From the NCBI GenBank assembly GCA_031216915.1, contig JAUFNR010000028.1, positions 292,356 through 356,355 of the forward strand: 64,000 nt of DNA. The letters are read 5' to 3'. The notes beneath the pieces were generated by a model. That model was not told the DNA's origin. It made no database searches and saw nothing but the letters and a program-made list of their open reading frames with translations. Below are positions 56,673 through 64,000 of the stretch, one piece after another. A program made the translations under genes and the position numbers. Position 1 is the first letter of the stretch. Each line of letters begins with the position of its first letter. Source of the stretch: Pictodentalium vernedei. Taxonomy: Eukaryota > Mollusca > Scaphopoda > Dentaliida > Dentaliidae.

Positions 56673-59220
56673 TTGTTTTCTTTTCACATTGAAAGGATAT
56701 TGATCAATTGTTTTAAGAGGAAGTCTTCCTCTGACCTTATTATCATTCTATATGTGGTCAGTGTACTCGCATTAACTCCTGTTCTGTATCGTATGATTTC
56801 GATGACAATATGGGAAGCGTGTGTCACGGTATGTTGTTGGGGATTTGGACACTCCGGTCCTTTCCCCGCAGGGTCACTCTACTTTATCAATTTCTATTTC
56901 AGACGATCAAGATTAGGGTGATGTATCTGTGATGTCTTCCAACAGTGTGCCTCCGTCGTCACAATTAATGAAGGGCTAGCGGAATAGTGCTCATGTAATA
57001 CGCCAATTGCCTAAGAGGACCCTAGTAGGTTCGACGGCCTTTGACGTCCGCTAGCTCGCCCGGTGTAGCGTCCATTCACCGAATGGTTCGGCAGCCGGGT
57101 TCGTCCGTTGCGGTCTAGAAGGAATTTTGGGGTGATGCGAGCACTATAAAATTAACTTAATGCACACCCAGTGACGGCGGATCGGAGGGAGAACGGAGGA
57201 AGCCTTTTAGTCCGGTTCATAGCTCGTTCCGGTACATCCGGACGGCAAGCGAGAGAGGCCCCTCTCTCGTTCAACAACATCTGGCCCCAGATGTTGTGGT
57301 ACAATGTGTCGTTAGCGGAGCATACGTCCGTCGCTCGGGACGCTCCGTTGTATAGGCAGTCCGCTGAGACTGCTAAGGCTTCCTCTTCTCGTCAGCGCAC
57401 ACGACCGCACCTTGGCTGCGTGACCGCCGATATATTACCAGCTTCGCCGATCAAGGATTCTTCGGCGACCAGGTCACACCATCCGGCAGCCAGGGATTCA
57501 AGACCGATGGACTCCGGACGTTCGCATAGGAAAAGTATGCGGGAGCCATCTGATGCGGAGCTGCCCTCGGCGAAGCAGCGATAGACTGCGCCTCCGCAGG
57601 TCTCGACGCCGGACATTCTTGTGCACATAGCACAGCTTATCGCAGCATCCCAGCAGCCGACAGAAACGGTGTCGGATCGAGAATTATCCGACAGCGCTGG
57701 GGCGGTAGCCGGGGACTCGAGGCCTGCAGACTCCGGACGTTCGCATAGGAAGTGTGCGGGAGTCAACGTTCACGGAGCTTCCAGCGGCAATGCATCGTAA
57801 GTCCGCTACTGCACAGGCCTCGGGAACGGACGTGCTTTCCTTAATAGCACAGTTTATCGCAGCATCCCAGCATCAACTGAATCTGTCGCATATATTTTAT
57901 CCGACGATGCTGGGTCGGGACGCTCCGCGGAAGCGGGTACGGACGTCCGAAAGTTTCATCCGGTCCGACGGGATACCGAAAGGGATTCGGTGGATTTCAA
58001 GCTTTCCCTTTTGGAACAACATATGCTGCGATGCCGGATAAGAAACTGATAGCGTCGGTGGACTTAGAAATTTTTGGTTCGGTTCAGGGACATCGTCCCT
58101 CAGTTCCGACATAGTCCAATAATGTCACACAAACTTTCGAATTATTGAACGACGCTATATATATTATTATTTTATGCTTGCTATCCAAGCATTTCTGGTT
58201 TCTTGTTCGAAGAGTTATGGAGATGTCTTTCAAAAGTGTGCCTCTGTCGTCATAGTTAATGAAGAGTTAGCGGCAATAAGTGCTCATGGAATATGTCTAT
58301 CGCTTACGGAGTGACATTCGCTAGCTCACCCGGTGTAGCGTACATTCATCGAATGGTTCGGCTGCCGGGTTCGTCCGTTGCGGTCTAGGAAGGAGATTTG
58401 GGTGATGCGAGCACTTTAATTACTTTAGTACTCACCCAGTGACGGCAGATTGAGGACAGATCGGAGGAAGCCAACAACATAGGGGACCGCATGTTGTGGT
58501 TCAGATATTTTACATTCGGAGCATATGTCCGTTGCTCGGGACGCTCCGTTATATTGACAGTCCGAGAGACTGTCTTTAATGCTTCCTCATCCTCACAGCA
58601 GGGCACACGACCGCACATTGGCTACGTGACCTCGAGTATCCGATCAGTTTCGGCATTCAGTGATTCCACAGCGAATAGGTCGCGCCATCCGGTAGCCAAG
58701 GGACACGAGGCCTATACACTCCGTTCGCTCGCATATTGGAAGTATGCACGGGGTAACGATCTCGGAGCTTCCTGCGGCAATGCATCGTAAGACCGCTGCT
58801 CCTCAGGCCTCAGTGACGGACGTGCTATCCGAGTTAGCACAGTTGTTTCGCAGCATCCCAGCAATTGACGGTTTCTCGGTCGAATCAGGAATTATCCGAC
58901 GGTGCTGGGTCGGTGCGGTCCGCGGTTGCATCAAGCTACGGACGACCGAACGCTTTATAGGGTCCGACAGGATGGCGAAAGGGATTCGAAAGATTTCGAG
59001 TTTTCCCTTTAGTAGTATCGGAAGATGCCTTTCATATCTTCTGGCATTTCTTCCAGTGATTATTTTTCGGACTTCATTGCTGCGATCTTGGATAAGAGAC
59101 TTATAGCGTCATTGGACTCGGATTTTTCGATCGGTACAGGGACTTTGTCCCTGACTTACCGACGCAGTCCAATATTGTCATTACAACATGTGTTTTATTT
59201 TTCGACGCTATATATTTATA
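56673..59220 (+). pseudogene. DIRS copy 2 Gag-like region with internal duplication
   Basis: CAGTGTGCCTCCGTCGTCAC at 56943 recurs, changed, at 58234, an offset of about 1.29 kb. CGACGCTATATAT occurs at about 58150 and 59204. The segments contain the same order of blocks (TAGCTCACCCGGTGTAGCG, ATTCATCGAATGGTTCGG, TCGCAT-AGGAA, CTGGGTCGG). All frames are short (60-137 codons). Copy 1 has this region once (38651-39900), so the duplication is specific to copy 2. Confidence 0.8.
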
Positions 59221-59584
59221 TATATATACAAGCCTGCTACTAAGCATGATAGTTTAGTTTCTTGTCCGCGTGGCTCATTTCTGCCATTTTATCTTTTTTT
59301 ACATATAGTTTATTTTGGCAGATCAGGGCATACCGAGAGTTCATATGCGTCTAGACGGTGTGATTAAAGACTGCATATATTCTTTTTCGCCGTTTATGTC
59401 TTTTCCAATTTCAATGTTGGGAACGACATTATGTATAGTAGACTTAACTTAGACGCTTTATTATACGTAATCCGCCTTACTGAGGCGTTATCATTACGTC
59501 TTCAAGAAAAGATTTACGAGATATTATTCTCAATGTAATTTCTTTTGAGGGCAGTAGTTTGTTCACGTATAACTCCGCCTTTCA

Positions 59585-61600
59585 GTGGCTGATTGGAGTT
59601 GGTTAGACGTGATGCAGCCCTGGCTACATCCACGCGTGGATAGTAGGTTAAGAACTCTCTCAGAGTCGCTTCGTTCTCGGAGGAGCTTCTCTTCGACGGC
59701 AACTTTCCGGCAATCCATGAATTGCTTGATTTATACATTCTCTTGTCTATCTAGTGTTACAAGAGATTCAGACTGGGGCAAACTTTCGGTGGTTGACTCA
59801 GAGAGTGCCGCCGCAGTTGCCGGACCCGAGTGTGGCTGTTATGACGGTTGCCAGTCAAACAGATTGGGATATATTCTGATCCCTACGGATTCGAAGTGCC
59901 AGGGTCTTTGGGTTCCGCAGTCTTTTAGCTAGCAGTTCAACTTCCGCGGAATAATGTTTTTTAGGCTTGCTTTATGTCATTGCATGAACATTATTCAGAA
60001 ACGCATGCCCAAATTCCTGTCCTTTAATTCGACAGTAGTGGCGTATCTCCGGAACCAGGGAGGCACTCTTTCGTTTCCGTTATTCAATTTAATGGAAAGA
60101 ATCCGTCTGTTGGTTATAGTACACCAAGTTCAGTTTTGGTCCGTCATATTCTGGGTCGTCTGATTGTTTTATCGCACTCCCGTTCTCTTACGGGTCGCTT
60201 GTTGCTGTCAGAATGGACTCTCAACAAACAAGTATTTAATCAGATTTGCTATCTATGGGAGCGCCCAATGATGTTTTATTTATGACACAGCTTGCTAATC
60301 AATTGCAGACGTATGTGTTGGCTTGTCCAGATCTCTGAGCTAATACTGTTAACGCCCTATTGATCTATAGGACGGAATGATAGGATACGCGTATCCTCCG
60401 GTGCTGTTGTTTTAGCAGGTATTGCTAAGATAAACAACCACAATACATTTCTGTTGATAGCATCTCTATCTTCACAGAGATCATGAGTAATTTACTCTCT
60501 TGTCTACTGTGGATCTTAACGTGAAATCTTCCTCTATGTGAGGATCTTTTTTCACTGGGTAAATCGTGTCATCTTTATCACAACCAGCAAGGTCGCAACC
60601 TTCATGTATTCCGTTGTGTGGTCCGTATTGCATTGTAAGCACTGTACTGGACGAGCTTTGGACGCGATTTCTTCTATGCGACTAAAGTGGAGGCTCTTCC
60701 GTCGTGGTGTAGGGATCATTATGTTCATATGTTGATCCCTCCATACTACTCATTGCTATTTTTTAGTATACTTGTTTCACAAGATCTACTGCAGCCTGTT
60801 GTTATTTAGGTTATAGGTTTATGTTACCTCATACCTATGCACTCTACGATAGTTTACAATTGAGTCTTTTGTCTCTTTATCTAAGTCAGTTAGTAACTTT
60901 TTGATAAATAGACTTAGAATCTTTAGATTAAATTCCTATACGGATTTTAACTTCGGTTCTTATTTAGCTAAGTAATCATTTGAGCCTCTGGAAACAGTAG
61001 TTTTCAAATTCTGACCTTTTAGACAGTAATTCTGTTGGTTTCTCTTTTACTGTAGAGTCAGTGAGTTTCATGCACTATCGATGGATGATTTTCACTTTCA
61101 TAGTTTCGGAATCAATACTTCCGTTACTATTTAGGTTGGATTGTTGCATAAGAGTTAGGCTCCTATTATCCGGAACCTATTATTTTAAGGTCCTTCCGTC
61201 TTCGTATGGGCATAGGCCTTTACTCTTTCCGGGTACAGTTTATGTATTTATAAACAGATATCTGTTTATTACAAGGGCGTAAGCTTCTTCTGTCTTTGAT
61301 GTCTAGTAGAAGGACGTTACGCTACATTTTATTGTTAATGGATTCTATTAACTAGCGTACTGCTTATGGTATATCATTGGCTTAGCAGTTGTGCTTAAGA
61401 TTTCGGCTCATGAAGTAAGAGTTCTTCTACTTCTTGGGCTTACATTAATAGTGTTCCTATTATAGATTTTTGAAGGCTGCTCATTGCGCTCAGCCATCCA
61501 TTCATGAATTTTATCTCAGAAATATCGAGTCCATTTCTGGAGGCCTCTATTGTTAGGTCTATTATCTACTGCTCAGAATGTCATTCACTTAACAGTTGCT
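59585..61600 (+). pseudogene. DIRS copy 2: RNase H, methyltransferase-like and recombinase scraps
   Basis: 59750-59935 resembles copy-1 41800-41960 at the base level. 60140-60530 covers the HIPGRL-to-PPAPL part. 60540-61590 covers the recombinase and keeps the GGCTCATGAAGTAAGAG block (HEVR motif) near 61409. It also retains about 90 bases (60810-60900) that are missing from copy 1. No frame longer than about 115 codons. Confidence 0.8.
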
Positions 61601-61660
61601 ACTATAGCTAGGTAGGCTGTCTGTTTCGGCAGTGTCTCCGTTTGGCTGCCCTCTTCGCTC

Positions 61661-61755
61661 TGGGCTATTTGACCCAGGGCAAGAAAAAGGGGGGGGGGGG
61701 AGGGTGTTCCCTTGGGTCACCTGTTTTTTACTATGAAAACAAGGGGATACCTCCT
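61661..61755 (+). repeat. Hairpins flanking a G tract, DIRS copy 2
   Basis: CTGGGCTATTTGACCCAG, then 12 G at 61689-61700, then GGTGTTCCCTT...GTTTT-loop-AAAAC-AAGGGGATACC. Counterpart of 43700-43798; the inner stem changes GCTTT/AAAGC to GTTTT/AAAAC and stays paired. Confidence 0.7.
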
Positions 61756-62177
61756 CCGGAGTTAGTAATTCTGAGCTGTTATTGGGATGGTTGTTTAGTG
61801 AGAAGTTTAAGTTTATAAAATTCATTCAAGTCTTAGTTTTTAAAGTATAGCTTTTGAATATTGCATATGTCAACGGACATGATTATGCAATTCTCACACA
61901 CTTTTAGGAGTATAAGAGTCTCTATTCTCTAGACTTACTTTATTATTGGCTTACTTTAAAAATTATTAGTATAAGGATTATTGGATATTTATAGAGTACA
62001 TGGATGTATGAAGCTCAATTTTTGGAAGGTGTTGTATCTTTCTAATTTATCATAAATAAGAAAGATACATGTAAGGCCTATTACTTCTTTTCCCTACAGG
62101 GGATGACTCTATTTTATTTTATTGAGCGTATTCCATTTTGCTTTATGTCCTTGGCCCTCCAGCCTTTTTACTATTCA

Positions 62178-62264
62178 GCTATGTCTGGGTCATTGGTACA
62201 GTATAAAAATGTTAAAAAATTTATAGTAATTTATATATTTTTTATACTTACCAATGACCCAGAC
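62178..62264. repeat. Internal complementary region of DIRS copy 2
   Basis: AGCTATGTCTGGGTCATTGG...AGTATAAAAAT|GTTAAAAAATTTATAG...CCAATGACCCAGAC: inverse of the left end joined directly to the inverse of the right end. Confidence 0.9.
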
Positions 62265-62339
62265 GGGGATGGCCCTCCCAGGAGTTGGGAACTCTTGCCT
62301 CCCCGCTGAGTACATAGCGCTTACCAGGCACTGGTTATT

Positions 62340-62565
62340 AGAATGATAAATGGCGCCAATTTCGGAACGTCCTTGACACTGCGCATGCGCAGTAGGGGCG
62401 AAGTGTGGAGGGCCTTTCAGGACATGTTTTCTTTAGTTTTAGATGCAAATTTTGGGGATTGGGGGGCAAAATTTGTGTTTGGCCCTATATTTTAAGAGTT
62501 AGCACCAGCTATGTCTGGGTCATTGGTAAGTATAAAAATATATAAATTACTATAAATTTTTTAAC
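62340..62565. repeat. Right inverted terminal repeat of DIRS copy 2
   Basis: Inverse of 55594-55794 plus extra outer bases ending TTTTTTAAC at 62565. Confidence 0.9.
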
Positions 62566-63622
62566 ATTCTACGAGGAGGGGGATTTTTTTCGCAGCCTGA
62601 GAACTTGCTAATGCGAGTCTGTGTGCGGCACAGTGGACCAATATGACATAAGCATTCTCTTTTGTGAATCGTGTTGTCACACCTGAGCGACTACCAGTCA
62701 TGGTTGAACACCCGTCGGTTCCCAGGGCAATGAGGTTCTGTTTATTTATACCTTTGTCGTTCAAAATTTCACGCAAAGTGTCAAATATTTCAGAAGCAGT
62801 CCCCCCGGGCAGATTTTTGACAGAAAATTTGTGTACAGCTTTCCCTCTTTTGTGTAACGAACGTACACCACAATGTTACTGGACACTGATGAATCGGTAG
62901 ACTCGTCAAAAATTAAGGAATAAAATTTTGCAGACTTTATAGCGTCTAAGTTGGCTGATTCGATAGTGGCTGAAATAGCTGTTATAAAGTCATCCAGGGC
63001 TTTGTGACTCCTGCATGTCACGGCATCGTCATTTGTTAAATTTTTTGTCAGGGGTGAGTTCATGAAGTCACAAAAGTTTACAAGACTTGAAAATTTTTCT
63101 TTGGGTAGGTCTTCTTTGCAAATATAATAAGCTACTTTCATAAGAGATATTATTGAGTCTTATGCTCTCACACTGATTTGTAACGGCAGTGTCTAACTCT
63201 TTTTTCGAGCTCGACTCCCTCGCAGCTTCAGCAAATTTGTGGTCTTTATAACACTCATGTCTTTTCAAATCATTAATCTTGGGGTTGTCTGCTGACTTGC
63301 CCGAAGTGAATGTATTTGACCTCCCTGCATCTACACAATATGAACAGAACATCAGCCCATTCCTTACTTCTAACCAGGGAAACTCATCAAACCACTTTTT
63401 TTTCATATTGCGTTTAAAATTCCAGTTCATTTTCTGTTTTTTCACAGGGGGCCTGTCTTCGCTTGCATTCTGATTCATAACATTAGCATCAGGGTCGACA
63501 TGAATAATGTCACTAGTGCTAGCTTCTGGTTCTCTTTCTTTGCCTTTGGGCTTGTCACTTTTGAAAAATTGTAGGATTTCCTTTGTCCCTCCTGTAGGCT
63601 TTAATGGCTTAGACAGCGACAT
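62566..63622 (-). pseudogene. hAT transposase (third copy), N-terminal half
   Basis: Starts with ATG at 63622 (MSLSKPLKP). Residues 65-130 form a TTF-type zinc finger region: WLEVRNGLMFCSYC, then KINDLKRHECYKDH. After a shift near 63140: SAKFYSLIFDESTDSSVSSN and YVRYTKEG; after another in a G run near 62806: LIALGTDGCSTMTGSRSGV and HCAAHRLALASS, the catalytic Asp region and CxxH-like block. The frame ends where DIRS copy 2 begins (LLVE, then DIRS sequence). Similar to KIAA1586/ZNF862-type hAT proteins. At least two frameshifts predate or accompany the insertion; the gene is dead. Confidence 0.87.
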
Positions 63623-64000
63623 TTTGAATGTTTATTTTTTCAACAAGTTTGTATTCTCCCAGGTGTAGAAGATAAATATAGGACTAGTGCCAGTAATGGG
63701 TCGCGAATGGATACAATTGAATCAAATAGTGGAAGCTTAAGGTCGCATCAATGTCACACGCCCCCATTCCCCATGTGTTTTCAAAATGGAAGGCCAAACA
63801 TGATTTTGCATGGTTTTGTATCAATGTATGATTACCTCTAGATTTCATCTTGGGAATCCCGGGATGTGAAGCAGTGCTTGTTTACCGAGGTAAACACGTT
63901 CTGCTTTACTGGTTAACTTTAAAGGCATATTTCCGACTATAGTATTACGACTTCAGAACAGGTACCCTCAACATGACATTATCGGCAGGTCCTGCTGTCT
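63623..64000. other. 5' flank of the third hAT gene
   Basis: No recognisable feature; could hold the transposase promoter and the element end, which I did not identify. Confidence 0.4.

Larger units (their letters stand above)
55594..62565 (+). mobile_element. DIRS-type retrotransposon, decayed copy 2
   Basis: About 6.97 kb, same family and orientation as copy 1. Inverted terminal repeats at 55594-55794 and 62340-62565; internal complementary region at 62178-62264. The Gag-like part is duplicated inside (56931-59200). About 1.3 kb equivalent to copy-1 positions 40490-41785, including the RT core, is missing at about 59740. RNase H, methyltransferase-like and recombinase regions remain as scraps with many stops. 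It is inserted in the reading frame of a hAT transposase, and no bases of the target are lost or duplicated. Confidence 0.92.

Overview
This window looks like nuclear DNA of a marine invertebrate, most likely a mollusc (inference). It is AT-rich and crowded with transposable elements. It holds a V/CORE-type tRNA-derived SINE, CR1/Jockey-like LINE fragments, DIRS retrotransposons, hAT relics, piggyBac-like TTAA miniature elements, and many elements built around tandem arrays whose unit is about one or two nucleosomes long. There is no operon structure, no CRISPR array and no rRNA or functional tRNA gene. The only host-gene signal I can support is two exons of a PINX1-like gene (G-patch nucleolar protein, PIN2/TERF1-interacting) on the + strand at 7622-7753 and 36408-36560. 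Splice sites and intron phase agree between them, but the first exon has three in-frame stops and the second a one-base deletion, so this copy reads as a decayed, non-processed pseudogene with a 28.6-kb intron full of transposons.

Layout. 1-714: tail of a hAT transposase. 2.9-7.6 kb: minisatellite pieces, a hAT-type miniature element with target duplication, a TTAA element carrying a full-length SINE with target duplication, and a 167-bp-repeat element. 7.6-36.4 kb: the PINX1-like intron, holding tandem-array elements of families A to D, a second hAT transposase (12.8-15.1 kb) with one in-frame stop, a gene-poor AT-rich stretch with G tracts (15.5-20.9 kb), an array of about 16 copies of a 167-bp unit (25.7-28.45 kb), a DDE-transposase-like pseudogene with a cysteine-rich tail (29.9-33.15 kb) and a fold-back palindrome cluster (33.5-34.1 kb). 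37.5-44.8 kb: a near-complete DIRS element (inverted terminal repeats, Gag-like, RT/RNase H, tyrosine recombinase, internal complementary region) sitting inside a TTAA element. 44.8-54.3 kb: LINE fragments, a 335-bp array, hairpin repeats and duplicated stretches. 54.5-63.6 kb: a third hAT transposase on the - strand, split in the middle of its reading frame by a second, decayed DIRS copy.

Most interesting points: (1) the PINX1-like split pseudogene; (2) the DIRS structure, where the internal complementary region reproduces the circle junction and one insertion lies exactly at an ATT shared with the target, with no target duplication; (3) four families of tandem-array elements that all begin with a TAGCT...AGCT-type terminal stem-loop whose inner stem covaries, two of them ending in a matching subterminal inverted repeat plus a short hairpin, all in the same orientation; (4) the unnamed DDE family with its cysteine-rich C-terminus; (5) a covarying hairpin pair downstream of the DIRS recombinase gene. 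All calls come from reading the sequence; no database search was possible.
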